Of a stretch of DNA of 64,000 bases, positions 38,708-49,693 are shown in pieces. A model generated the notes under the pieces. That model saw only the letters and a list, made by a program, of their open reading frames with translations. It had not been told where the DNA came from and ran no database searches. The position numbers were made by a program, and so were the translations under genes. The DNA is taken from contig CM035350.1 of assembly GCA_020137815.1 (NCBI GenBank), positions 2,284,828-2,348,827 of the forward strand, read 5' to 3'. Source of the DNA: Hormiphora californensis. Lineage: Eukaryota > Ctenophora > Tentaculata > Cydippida > Pleurobrachiidae. Positions within the stretch are counted from its first letter, which is position 1, and each line of letters opens with the position of its first letter.

Positions 38708-39885
38708 TTAGCTGTAAAAAGAAAGTAGCTCATCACAATTAACCACTGATTGCGTCACTGGTTTCTTGTTCTCTTTCCCTCCATAGATCTGGCCCCCAAC
38801 CATGTCTTGCTTTCTTGGTTTAGTACATTTCACCTTCCCACTTCCCAATCTATTATGTTTTGCCTTGTTAGACCTCGGAGGGTAAATCAAAGGAAGATTT
38901 GGAGGGTATGGTAGATAAATCCTTTCTGGTTCCTCTGGATCCTTAGCTTGTTGGTAGAACGTGGCACAATCTGAAATAAGTTGTGGTAACTAACATTTTG
39001 GAGCAGCAATAATCTCTATTGTAGGTTTGGAGAATCAATCAAAATTCAAAACTGCCATTTTTGACAGGGTTTGAAAGGGTTTGATAGGGGGGTTGTATGT
39101 ACTACAGTCGGACCCCGATTTAGTGGCACCCTCGGGGGAAAGGGGTTTGTCCACTAAATCGGGGTGTCCACTAAATCGGGGGTCAAAAACTGTTAATTTC
39201 CTATATCGGGGGAAGATTATCCTGCCACTAAATCGGGGTGCCACTAAATCGGGGGCCACTAAATCGGGGTCCGACTGTAATATCATGATGGTCCTTAGCG
39301 CTTGCCAGCACTTTGCTTTGTCAAAATGTCATAGCGCTTGCCAGTTGCTTACTTTTCTTGTCGCTAGTAACTTGTCAAATGATCAGATCGGTTGAACAAA
39401 GGAGCAAGTTCACAGGGTCTGTACAACATGATTTGTACTACAGACATATCTAGATACCTTTAGGGTTGCCTCCCATCCAGCCTGTTACAATATCGTGCCC
39501 CCAGCTACTGTAATGTCCCGGAAAGGGGTAATAACGCTGCTGAGAAGTGTCTAGGATGGCAATCTCGAGGGAAGGTAATCCAGGAAGCAACTGCTCACAT
39601 TTCAAACGTTCCTCCTTGGTAGCAGGATCTATAAGATTTTAGGAAATTAGTAACTTGTTTTTGCTTTAGACTTTCATTTGCACTTTTTCACTTTTCAGTC
39701 ATGCGCCAGACTTCGATCATCAATAAATATTTTGCCCAAAGTTGAGTATTTCGCTTCAATTTTTTTCCCTGCCCGGGTGAATTCATTATATCTATTTCAC
39801 GGGAAAAGTTCTTCTTCGCTAATTTTGAATGTTGTTTCTCTTCGTATCGTGTGACCTGGTAATTCTGCAGTTGTTTCAAATCCAT
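38708..39885 (-). CDS. small protein of unknown function
   Basis: A three-exon model on the minus strand (39801-39885, 39458-39628, 38708-38970), phases consistent, 172 residues. I do not recognise the family. The first exon gives MDLKQLQNYQVTRYEEKQHS. The middle exon contains QRYYPFPGHYSSWGHDIVTG, and the last has a proline-rich stretch (LPYPPNLPLIYPP) and a basic C-terminal third. There is no signal peptide or membrane segment. The compact, aromatic- and proline-rich make-up recalls small ciliary microtubule-lining proteins, but that is only an impression. The donor of exon 1 (CCC|GTGAAA) is the weakest link. A Tigger-like MITE sits in intron 2. Confidence 0.55.
39105..39277. mobile_element. 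173-bp pogo/Tigger-like MITE, TA flanks
   Basis: The inverted ends CAGTCGGACCCCGATTTAGT are flanked by TA. Inside are further CCACTAAATCGGGG repeats in both directions. It is non-coding. A right-end remnant with CCGTTAAATCGGGG lies at about 49143-49168. Confidence 0.75.
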
Positions 39886-39984
39886 GGAGCCTTTAAACCA
39901 GAGTACATCAGTGTGTGCGAACTGCCACGATCAGTAAGTAAGGATTATGATTTATGGTATACTTCGAACTTAATGCTATGCCGG

Positions 39985-40320
39985 TCCTCTCCCTCTTGAT
40001 TTTAAAAACAAATGGCGAGAGGGATGGATCACTGCTTTTCTTTAAAAGTGGCATAACTAACACATTCAACATTTTATAAATTATGCGGGCGATTCCTTTG
40101 TTCTGAATTTACTTTATTTTTGTGATGCTGATATTATATTTTGTAAGTCTTATAATCTAGGGAGATGATTCTTTTCAAGTGAGATGATTCTTTTCAAGTG
40201 GGCTTCGTGAGCCGCTGTGCCACGTCAATGCTCCAGGGCTTCTATTTCTATTGTTCCTTGGTGTTGCTTGAGCGGCTGGTATGTTAGCAGACCCATGAGG
40301 GATAAGCCTGTAGTGTTACC
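39985..40320 (+). repeat. dispersed repeat copy A, left part
   Basis: Closely matches 44213-44585 (TGGCGAGAGGGATGGATCAC through GATAAGCCTGTAGTGTTACC). It continues at 41481 after a LINE-derived insert that copy B lacks. There is no protein of its own. Confidence 0.8.
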
Positions 40321-41480
40321 TTTCTAACTTTTCAACACTACTTTAAACAAATTAATTTGAGCAATATGGCGAAGTAACAGCCCCAAAGGGCAGAACGAAC
40401 GAGAATGGAAAAACGATCAAGCAGAGGAAACTAAACAAGGTTTAATATTCGATGTAACACGGTTCCTGACGTTGGCCAAGTGTGGAAAGAGCTCTGTTGC
40501 TGATAGTGTCAGAAAAACGATAAGGAGAAGTCCTGATTTTGATGACACTGAAATACCGGCAGAAATTAAAATCAATCCGGTACACACGAAGCGTGAGTTA
40601 CAAATACTGATAGAAGAAATGTGTTGTGCGATCTTTCCAGTTCTAAAACACTTTCATCGTCATGTCTTTGCCGAGAAATCGCCTGAGATGGAGCTCAAAG
40701 AGGAGCGAGATGAACTGTTGAGAAAATCTGTTGAGTTGCAGGAGCAGGAGGAGAAGTTGAAAGTGGAGTGTGATGATGTTTTGAGAAGAACTGTCAAGTT
40801 ACAAGGAGCAGGTTATTGAGCTTCAGGGCGAGCAACTGCATCGAGTTACCGAGACGGTACAAAAGGATTTGCGTACTTTCTCAGCGGTCGTTACTCAGGA
40901 TTGCAGGACTGCGTTTGCACCAAAAAAGATACAGAAAGCCGTGGAAAAAGTTACGCACAAGCCAGTAGATACCGGCCCAGACAGATCGAAAAATCTGATG
41001 GTGTTTGGTCTACCGGAATGTGAGGATGAAACTGAATCTATGTTAAAGGGTGAGATGGAAAATGTTTTGGCTGAGCTAGGCGAGAAACCGACGATAGAAG
41101 CTAAAAGGGTGGGTTTGAAATGGGGAGGAAGGGAGAGACCAGTGATTGTGAAGCTACAGAGTAAGGAAATGCTGCTGAGCCTTCTCCAGAAGGCAAAGCA
41201 GCTAAAACAGACAGAATCGTACTGCGGTGTATATCTTGCAAGGGATATGTCCTTCGCAGAGAGAAGTGAGAGGAGAGAACTCCACCAAACATTGAAGGAG
41301 TTGAGGGATTCGAATCCTGGAGGACAATTCCGGGTACGGAGAGGGGTGATAGACTTTACATAATGAACTCTAATGAACTCTAATATCTTTTGGTGTCCCG
41401 ATTTTTTGCCCACAAAAAGGGGCTAATTTATACAATTAAATTGTGTAAGTTATATAGAATTAATAATAATAATAATACCT
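40321..41480 (+). mobile_element. LINE ORF1-containing insert (CR1/L2-like)
   Basis: The insert splits dispersed repeat A. Frames at 40472-40819 and 40869-41363 belong to one ORF1-type protein interrupted by a single-base shift near 40805. An N-terminal coiled coil (EERDELLRKSVELQEQEEKL) is followed by an RRM-like part (SKNLMVFGLPECED, KRVGLKWGGRERPVIVKLQS, GVYLARDMSFAERSERRELH), typical of non-LTR retrotransposon ORF1. The insert ends in AAT repeats at 41464-41475, as expected for a LINE 3' end. Endonuclease and reverse transcriptase are absent here. Confidence 0.75.
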
Positions 41481-42362
41481 TTATCAGGCTCGCTCATGAG
41501 TGCAAAGGGGTCTTACTATTAGCCTAGTAGTAAGACCCCTTAGGCCCTAACTTAGTACTAGGGCCTAAGAGGAGAGTTGAGAATTGCACTCTATCACCGT
41601 GTGCAGCAACGGCCTACGGATATCATCTGTTATTACAATACCCTAGTAAACGCGTGTACGTCGTTAGTTGCACGACATCGTTCTACTTCGTTAAAAAATG
41701 ACCTTCGTTAACGGAGTCGAACGACGTCATTTATGCAACTCTTTTGAGCCGTGCATTTGTAGTTGCAAAAACGACGTCGTTAACGAGGTCGTTTTTCGCA
41801 TGCGCGGCCGTTAGTTGCATTATAAGCGATGTCGTTCGAGCCGTGCATTTGTAGTTGCAAAAACGACGTCGTTAACGAGGTCGTTTTTCGCATGCGCGGC
41901 CGTTAGTTGCATAAGCGATGTCGTTCGAGCCGTGCATTTGTAGTTGCAAAAACGACGTCGTTAACGAGGTCGTTTTTCGCATGCGCGGCCGTTAGTTGCA
42001 TAAACGATGTCGTTCGACTCCGTTAACGAAGTAGAACGATGTCGTTTATGCAACTAACGACGTACACGCGTTTACTAGGGTAATTAGTAGGACACATCCA
42101 TCACAGTATCATGAGGAGCATATAGGCTACAATACAAGTACTCAGATAGGACGAACTACCGAGGGCTTCGAGTTGCCCGGGAAAGCTTCTCGGTGCCCGA
42201 CCGGCGACCTCACTGCATGGGTGCATGAGGTGTGTCTATGTTTGTAGGTTTTTGGTCGGTCTGCGGTCGCCTGTACATTTGATTTTGATTTGTGCCCCTA
42301 GCTAATGAATTTGGTGAATATTTATTTATGATCGATGCCTTACTCCTTTGTGTATGCTGTGT
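41481..42362 (+). repeat. dispersed repeat copy A, right part
   Basis: Matches 44602-44995 closely, except for a 440-bp MITE at 41641-42080 that is absent from copy B. It contains a short hairpin (GGGGTCTTACTATTAGCC mirrored) near 41510. Confidence 0.8.
41641..42080. mobile_element. 440-bp MITE with internal triplication, TA target duplication
   Basis: The inverted ends CCCTAGTAAACGCGTGTACG extend about 30 bp. TA lies on both sides, and the related empty site at 44754 has a single TA. The interior carries about three copies of a roughly 90-100-bp unit with AAAAACGACGTCGTTAACGA and GCATGCGCGGCCGTTAGTTG. It is non-coding, and Tc1/mariner type is likely from the TA duplication. Confidence 0.85.
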
Positions 42363-42752
42363 TTCGGGTTAGAACATAACAAGTTTTGCTCTATTTTTCA
42401 CCACCTCCATTCTTACATTTTCCATCAGTGGTGTAGTAGGTTCGAATCCGGATGGGGTTATTTGGCTTACTTTTTACTTTCATGATTTTTTTTCTCTCTT
42501 TATTCATACCAGTGTGTTGTAACATGACACTGATAACATCACAATATCATAGAAGAACGCTTGTCAGTGCATATGTGTGAGATCTCGCTGATCGATGTCA
42601 GGATCTCTAGTCGATAGAGAGGGAGCCTAGGAGGTAGCCTGTGATAGTCACGGATCCCGCAGCGCACGATAAGCTAATTGCTGAAAAGTCATGCTTTGTA
42701 GACTAGAGATCGAAACATTATATACAGCGCTGCTGAATAGTGAAATAAGCAA

Positions 42753-42823
42753 AGGTTTGTGGTCGAATGGAATTGATTCTCGCCTCTCGAGCGGGAGACC
42801 CGGGTTCGATCCTCAGGTTTGAC
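42753..42823 (+). pseudogene. tRNA-Glu-like derived sequence
   Basis: An A-box-like GTGGTCGAATGG and a B box GGTTCGATCC are present. The anticodon stem CTCGC/GCGGG carries a CTC anticodon loop. The acceptor ends do not pair, so this is a tRNA-derived repeat head or pseudogene, not a gene. Confidence 0.45.
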
Positions 42824-42949
42824 AAAAATCCATAACATTATTTTTTTATATTTTTAAATGTAACCCTTTGTTATTACATATATATACACACAGTGTGGGC
42901 TGATACTACGGAATCTTTGGCAGTTACACAGATGTTTTGATATTCAAAC

Positions 42950-43849
42950 GAAGATAATGTTGGTGAAACAATTGATTATATCGAGGATTGATTACAGTAA
43001 TATTCTGTACTGTGGACTTCCGGCCCGAGTTCTTGGTGGGCTCCAGAAAACACTAAACTCCTGTGTACGCTTTATATTCAACATCCATGGGCATCAAGAG
43101 GATTACTCGGAATACTTCAGGCAGTGTCATATTTTACCCATCTCCTACAGACTGGACTTCAAAGCCTGTCTAATCGCTTATAAGATAGTCTATGGAACGG
43201 CACCAGGTTACCTCCAGGAAATGGTTCCTCTTGATAAAAGCTGGGGAGTCTCCAGGACAACAAGGATGACTAGTGTTATTGATCCTTACAGATTAAAACA
43301 CCCCAAGATGACCAGTATCAACGCCAATTCTAAATTGAGACGTAGGAGACTATCAGTATTTCTGCCTGCTATTTGGAATGAGCTACCCCTCGAGTTAAGG
43401 TCGATCCCCAACGTTGATACCTTTAAAGCTCGCCTGAAAACACATCTCTTCGTTGGTGCATTTGGAGTGGGTGATGGGGAACCCATGGCTGAGTTGTAAT
43501 GTTTGTTGTAGTTGTGGGGTCTGCGGGCAACCAGTGTCATCCTCTCTCTAGTCATGTTATTAAATCACTATCTGGTATCCTTTTTTGAGCAGGTGTGAGT
43601 ATAGCGTGTTTAAAATTATATCTACAGGTTTATGGGACCAGTTATTCCCCCAGTTTGATAAGTCCAGTTAATTTGGTTTTCCATATATTGTCTTTTTCAA
43701 CCAGAATTGTTCGTGTGCGATATTTTTACTCTAGGATATACCGCTCTGATGACTCGTCGGAACATCGCCAATATTTTGACATGTTTCCGTCGGGTATGGG
43801 CGGTATATAAGCGCGGAATATTATTATTATTATTATTATTATTATATAA
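42950..43849 (+). mobile_element. 3' end of a CR1/L2-like LINE
   Basis: The frame 42957-43499 (180 residues) is the C-terminal tail of a non-LTR reverse transcriptase: RIDYSNILYCGLP, LQKTLNSCVRFIF, YRLDFKACLIAYKIVYGTAP, LSVFLPAIWNELPLELR. It is followed by a 3' UTR ending in GCGCGGAATATT and then ATT repeats, the short microsatellite tail typical of CR1/L2 elements. The catalytic part is missing (5' truncation). Confidence 0.85.
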
Positions 43850-43856
43850 TAATATA

Positions 43857-44096
43857 CCTTACTCTCGTTAATTAAGCTCGCATATTTCAAGAAACTTTTA
43901 AAGAAGAAACTTTTTTCTAGGAAACTACAGGTGTCAGCAATCCAAAAACAAAAAGAATTTCTCCTTTATCAAGAAACTAAACAAGTTAGGGGTGTTCTAT
44001 TTTGTTGTGGTGTCTCTGAATTGTGTGATTTACATTTGAAAAGTTTCTTATAAAAAAGTTTCTTACTAAAGCGTTTCTTAAAAAACGAGAGTAAGG
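43857..44096 (+). mobile_element. 240-bp MITE, copy 2, TA target duplication
   Basis: Same family as 17457-17697, with the same ends CCTTACTCTCGTT and AACGAGAGTAAGG and TA on both sides. It is inserted at the (ATT)n tail of the CR1/L2-like LINE. Confidence 0.85.
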
Positions 44097-44212
44097 TAGT
44101 TAATTAATCGATGTGTTGAAACTTAATTAATAAAATAGAAAAATTTGTTTCCATCCCAGTCATTTTTTTAAATTCAGGATCCTAGTCGGATTGAGATACT
44201 TTGACACTGGGA

Positions 44213-44996
44213 CTCCTCTCCCTCTTGATTTTTAAAACAAATGGCGAGAGGGATGGATCACTGCTTTTCTTTAAAAGTGGCATAACTAACATATATGTAT
44301 AGGAATCGCCCGCATTATAAAATGTTGAATATATTCAACATTTTATAATGCGGGCGATTCCTTTGTTCAGAATTTATTTTTTGCGATGCTGATACATACC
44401 TATTATGTATATTTTGTAAGTCTTATAATCTAGGGAGATGATTCTTTTCAAGTTTAAAACATTCACTGGGCTTCGTGAGCCGCTGTGCCACGTCAAGGCT
44501 CCTCTTCCTATTGTTCCTTGGTGTTGCTTGAGCGGCTGGTATGTTAGCAGACTGCAGACCCATGAGGGATAAGCCTGTAGTGTTACCACAAGGACTTTCT
44601 CAGGCTCGCTCATGGGTGCAAAGGGGTCTTACTATTAGCCTAGTAGTAAGACCCCTTAGGCCCTAACTTAGTACTAGGGCCTAAGAGGAGAGTTGAGAAT
44701 TGCACTCTACCACCGTGTGCAGCAACGGCCTACGGATATCATCTGTTATTATAATAATTAGTAGGACACAGCCATCACAGTATCATGAGGCGCATATTTA
44801 AGTACTCAGATAGGGAAAGCTTCTCGGTGCCCGACCGGCGACCTCACTGCATGGGTGCATGAGGTGTGTCTATGTTTGTAGGTTTTTGGTCGGTCTGCGG
44901 TCGCCTATACATTTGATTTTGATGTGTGCCCTTAGCTAATGAATTTGGTGAATATTTATTTATGATCGATGCCTTACTCCTTTGTGTATGCTGTGT
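44213..44996 (+). repeat. dispersed repeat copy B
   Basis: The uninterrupted counterpart of copy A (39985-42362). It lacks the LINE insert and the 440-bp MITE, so it serves as an empty-site reference for both. It carries a private 62-bp perfect palindrome at 44301-44362. Confidence 0.8.
44301..44362. repeat. 62-bp perfect palindrome
   Basis: AGGAATCGCCCGCATTATAA at the start is mirrored exactly by TTATAATGCGGGCGATTCCT at the end, with 31-base arms and no spacer. Copy A has only the right arm, so the left arm is a local inverted duplication. Confidence 0.95.
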
Positions 44997-45218
44997 CTTT
45001 CTAATGAAACTGCTGGGAATTTTGTCTCACATGACAACCCATCATTACATTGAAAGTAGTCAGATCACATATCTCCATACTGGCGGTGATGGCCCGATCT
45101 AAGCGCAAACGGGCGATGCCAATGGAAGGCAGGGAAAGGCAGCATTATGAAAACATAATTACTCTTTTTATTACATACTATGAACCAATGAAATAACTTG
45201 ACTTCCCATTTCATATAG

Positions 45219-48200
45219 ATGTGGCGGGTCTACCTGTTTGTGCTGATTGCCGGTCATCATTTTATCACCCACGCCAACAACTGCAGTATAACTGAAATTG
45301 GTCCCTTTCTTGCTGACTCATGCTCGGAAAAAAATGCCACAGGATATATAAAATTTCGGTGCCCTAACTCGAACGTAACCTTTGATGCCTACTCAATCTA
45401 TTACCTGACTTATCGCAAAAAGGGTAAACATGTTACACGACTGTGTCCAGATGACTCCGCTGTCTACCAAGCATGTGTTGTTAAATACCTAGAACAGAAA
45501 TTTTGGTTGAGGATCGAGAAATATCAGCTGTTTGATTCTCGACCTGTATGTGGTCGTTTGTGTTGGGACGGTCAGTATAGCGACTACCTGTATACAGATG
45601 ACCAGCACTGTCCAGAAGACAAAGAGAAGACACAAGAATTTACCTACACCCTGCCTCGCTCTCCACAGGACATCTTCCCTATCCGGCCAAGTCTTGTGTG
45701 TGACGGGAAGTGTGATTATTGGGAGAATAGTTGGAAGTGTGTCGATGAGTTGGATTGTAATGGATTGTCATATGGCATCATTATTCCTGGATTTGGCGTT
45801 TATCCCTTATCTGTTCATCTTTCTGGAGATTTTAGTGATGGGCCCGAATTCAGAAACATAACGTTTGAGGGAGCTTGTAAATCAACTGAAACGTCTGTAG
45901 ACCAGTATCCGTTGAGCAACCGAACCCGATGTTTTTATATGCGAAAAAAGGTAAGGGTAGGTCTAAGTTACCCATTCACATACTGTATCAACGGTCATGA
46001 TCAGACTAACTGCTCCTATTCCGGGTTTGTAGCGGGACAATGCAAGGTAGATGGATTCCCCACAAACATTTCAACCCACATGTTATGTGTGAAAGATATG
46101 CCAATTGTGTGCGATGACAAACTGGATGAGGAGTGTGTTACAACTGACCGTCATTGTCGCCTTCACAAACACCGACTCTGTGATGGTCACAGTGACTGTA
46201 GTTCAGATGCGGATGAGAAACGTGGCGTGTGTAGCAGGCTCACTAAGAGGAAGTGTAAACGGATAATGACTCAGGTTACATCTATGCTTCCCATTCCCTC
46301 CAATTGGGTCCAAGATGGCGTAGTTGATTGTGTAGGAGGAGAGGACGAGGACTTCACCAGCTGGGAGAGGTGTGGAACAGGATCTACAAGTAGAGTTCAG
46401 AAAGATGGGAATTGTAAAGGTGTCTTCTTGTGTCGACCGGAGGAAGAATTAACATTTTTGGAACTGGAAGACGTTTGCTCAATGACTGCCTCTGCTTGTG
46501 GAGGAAAAGTGTGCAGAATCTCAAACCAAGCCGTGACTCGATCTGGCTTGACTGAAACTGTTGAGGGCGACAAGCGGATCATACGTAGTGGATGGTGTCA
46601 AAAGGGATTGGAAAACTTCAGACAACTGATGGGTGACAGCTGTACTGAAAAAGATTTCACACATCCATTTCATGAGTTTTTTGGGAAAACTCAGACCACT
46701 CAATTGATTCTCTCGACAGTCCAACAGGATTGTCGCTACTTCTATGGCAACCAGTACGTCTACTTAAGCTGCAGTGGCCAGTGCCGTAACGAAAAATGCC
46801 CCTTGCAAAAACCAATCTTGCACTCGTCGTGTGGAAATATTGAGAATGTTCGGTATTCCATTGCTCAACCTGGAGTGACCGTGGTAAAAAAGGACAGGCA
46901 CGGCTATCACAATAACTTCTTTGCTTGTAATACTAATCTTTGTATACCGTTTTCCAAGGTTTGTAACTTGGTGGACGACTGTGGGGATGGATCAGACTGA
47001 AGGGAATTGCGAAAATAGCTTGAAATGTGAAGGAAGTAGTAAATACATTGTGATAAGTCAAATGTGCGATGGGGCAATTGACTGCCCTGATTTGTCCGAC
47101 GAATGCAACAGTATTTGTCATCGGAAGTCTATCGAAAATATCGGGATTATGGTTTGTGCAATGGTGATGGGTATAGTCGGGACAATGTTGAGTGGAGCCC
47201 AAATCATCAGAAGCCTCTTCTTTGATGAACCCTCCAAGAAGGACAGTTTGTTTGTCAACAAAGTACTTTCCAATCTTATCGCTCTTGGTGACCTCCTCAC
47301 ATCATTGTACCTACTGATTCTGTTTACATTTCACTGGCTTCAAGAACATAGTTTTTGTGAAAAGCAGCTAGCTTGGGTCAGCAGCTTCTCCTGCCAGTTC
47401 ATCGGTATTATTAGTACAACAGGCACCACCATCACTTCTCTCTCCATGGCAGTTGCCAGCCTGTTCAAACTCCAAGGAACCACACGTGGACTTAGATACC
47501 GGAGGTCCAATGATATCAGCCAGAAATTTAAGAAAAAGGTCTTTGTAATGGTGGTTGCTATAATTTTTATAGCAGTCAGTTTTGCAATTACCCCAATTAT
47601 TTCCGCCTTTGAGGATGGTTTCGTAAACGGGCTTACTTACGAAGATGCCACTCAGCTTTTCCTGGGAGTGATGACAAAAGAGAAGCTCCTGGCGATTATC
47701 CAGGGATACCATGGCACCAGGATGATCACCAGATCCGAGACTGACCTCTCCTGGGCGAGGATAAGGAGTATTGTGAGCAGCATGTTTACTAACGGTGGGG
47801 TACAGTACAGGAAGTTATCCTTCTATGGAAATGATCCAGTTTGTCTGTTCAAATTCTTTGTCCTTCCCGATGATCCTCAGGTGACGTTCGTGTGGCTTTA
47901 CATTTCCCTACAATTAGTCTGTTTCCTAACTGTGGCCGTTGGTCACACTGTCATTGGGGTTCTGGTAGCACGGAGTAATGCACCAGAGGGAAGCAATCTT
48001 GCTTCGAAGCTTAACCAGAAAATTATGTTAGTTTGTGCCACTGATTTCTGCTGCTGGGTGCCGTTTCTGATTTGTTGTGCCCTCCACACGGCCGAGGTAG
48101 TCGATATGTCACCATGGTACCAGGTTTTCTCGCTCACCATTCTGCCCATAAATGCCGTTATTAACCCACTGCTCTACAACATCGAAATCCTCACTTCTGC

Positions 48201-48288
48201 CCTGGATTTCTGCAAGAATTTGTTTAGGAAGGACGGCAGATTCCAAGTGGAGCCAGCTATCCCAGCTGATCGTGAACAAGACCAATGA
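45219..48288 (+). CDS. LDLa-repeat rhodopsin-type GPCR, one single-base frameshift
   Basis: Intronless. Two overlapping frames (45219-47000 and about 46990-48288) join by dropping one base at 46999-47000, where GDGSD meets EGNCENSLKCEG. The joined protein is about 1022 residues. A signal peptide (about 20 residues) leads into a long Cys-rich ectodomain. It has LDLa-type Ca-binding ends: CDGHSDCSSDADE, CNLVDDCGDGSDE and CDGAIDCPDLSDEC. Then come seven membrane helices beginning IGIMVCAMVMGIVGTMLSG and ending at the NPxxY-type NPLLYN. LDLa-GPCR fusions (as in molluscan GRL101 or relaxin receptors) are class A receptors with unknown ligands in most invertebrates. The break falls in a conserved motif and all else is intact, so an error or a very recent mutation is likely. 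An AG immediately precedes the ATG (CATATAG), so a 5' UTR intron is possible. Confidence 0.85.
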
Positions 48289-48905
48289 TAAAACTAACAG
48301 ACGGGAGTAATTTTATCGCTATTATTACAAATGTAATATGCTGTTATTTGCAGAAGCACAAAAGCCGATTTTATTCTCAACAAATATTAATGATGTTATG
48401 TATGGCGTATGCATATAGTTTATCTATTGAAATTCCTCGTTTTCTTAAAATACGAGTCCATAGAGGAGGCAATCATTCAGTCCTTTAGTCCTCTAGTCGG
48501 TACTATCGACTCGGTAGCGCGGAATAAATAACCCGTCATTTTCAAATTTTAGGATGGACGAGATTTTTGATATTTGGGCAAAAATCATGATATTTTTCTC
48601 GACCTGTGTTCTAATTATAAAAAGTTAAAACCTTCAGAAAATTTAATTTTATTTGATTCTATTTGAAAAATACAGCCAAAAAATCTCAAAATTCTCAGGA
48701 ATCAATGAGAAAAAGTTTTGAAAATCTCAAAAATCTCATGTACCAAAAGTGGGATGGATGAAATTCTTGAGGCTGCCCCCCCCCCCCCCCAAAAACTTTT
48801 GTCTAACCAGTAACAGCTCTTTCACAAGAAATTTAAATGCATGCAAAAAGTGGTTCACGATGGATTGAGTTCAACAACCAGTCACAGAAAAAAAAACTAA
48901 CTCAC

Positions 48906-49316
48906 TTTCAGAAATGTCGATGTATCTCAATTTGGTAAGTCCCTTCCGCATGTACATTGAGGGGTAGACAAGTGTTTGGAGATGGTTAGCAGTAAGCTTT
49001 GTCCTGGAAAGAGACAACCAGTTCAGCCTGTCCAACTTCACCACAACCTTCACCATGGCTTCTGTGGCACTCGACATCTTTAGGGTAGGTCTGAATTTAG
49101 GGTAGGTCTGAATTTAGGAAAGGTCTGGATTGAGGGTAGGGTGCCGTTAAATCGGGGCCCGACTGTATTACCTAATTTGGCTATTGCAGCGGAGACCCGG
49201 AATTCGCTAGAGCGGACATCACCTACTACTTTGCGGCGCTTTCCAGGCCGAGAAATAGTTCCACTGGCAGCATCCACACAGTAAAAATCTCCAACATCAG
49301 TGTCACCATGGTTCAT
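48906..49316 (-). CDS. 5' part of a leucine-rich-repeat-like gene (partial)
   Basis: Two exons on the minus strand (49172-49316 and 48906-49061), phases consistent, about 100 residues. The first begins MNHGDTDVGDFYCVDAASGT with a basic GKRRKVV patch. The second reads LDRLNWLSLSRTKL and LTKLRYIDISE, resembling leucine-rich-repeat strands. A strong donor (A|GTGAGT) follows, but no further exon was found downstream before the GPCR gene, so the gene is truncated, or its remaining exons lie outside what I can recognise. A remnant of a Tigger-like MITE begins 3 bases after the exon 1 donor. Confidence 0.5.
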
Positions 49317-49371
49317 AGTTCTTATATATGGAGAAGATTTGAAGAATTAGATAGTAAAGACTCCTTCAGTT

Positions 49372-49550
49372 GTGCTCCGTCATATTTGACACCCACATGG
49401 CGTTGCCTACGACGTCTTGTACGACATAAGTTGCTAACAACTTTGTTTACAGAGAGAGCACACGGAGTAGCGCATTAATTGTTAGCAGCCTACGTCGTAC
49501 AAGAAGTCGTATGCGACGCTATCGTACCGGCGACAAATATGACATAGCAC
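49372..49550. mobile_element. 179-bp foldback element between LRR-like gene and LIG4
   Basis: The ends GTGCTCCGTCATATTTG and CAAATATGACATAGCAC are inverted. The arms continue with GTCTTGTACGACATAAGTTG and its imperfect mirror around 49440-49510. It is non-coding. It is probably a MITE near both start codons. Confidence 0.65.
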
Positions 49551-49693
49551 CACTTGCACTGATAGAAAGACAACAACGCTCAAATTAAAAAAAACGTTCT
49601 CATACCTGAGAAATATAAATAGGGACTTTACAACAATTACAAAACTAAAACGTTAAAACTTTTGTACAACATAAATTTCAAATGAGATCACAT

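Noticed and set aside
39081-39395. plus-strand frame over the Tigger-like MITE
   Set aside because: Its sequence is the element's own inverted repeats translated; no protein family.
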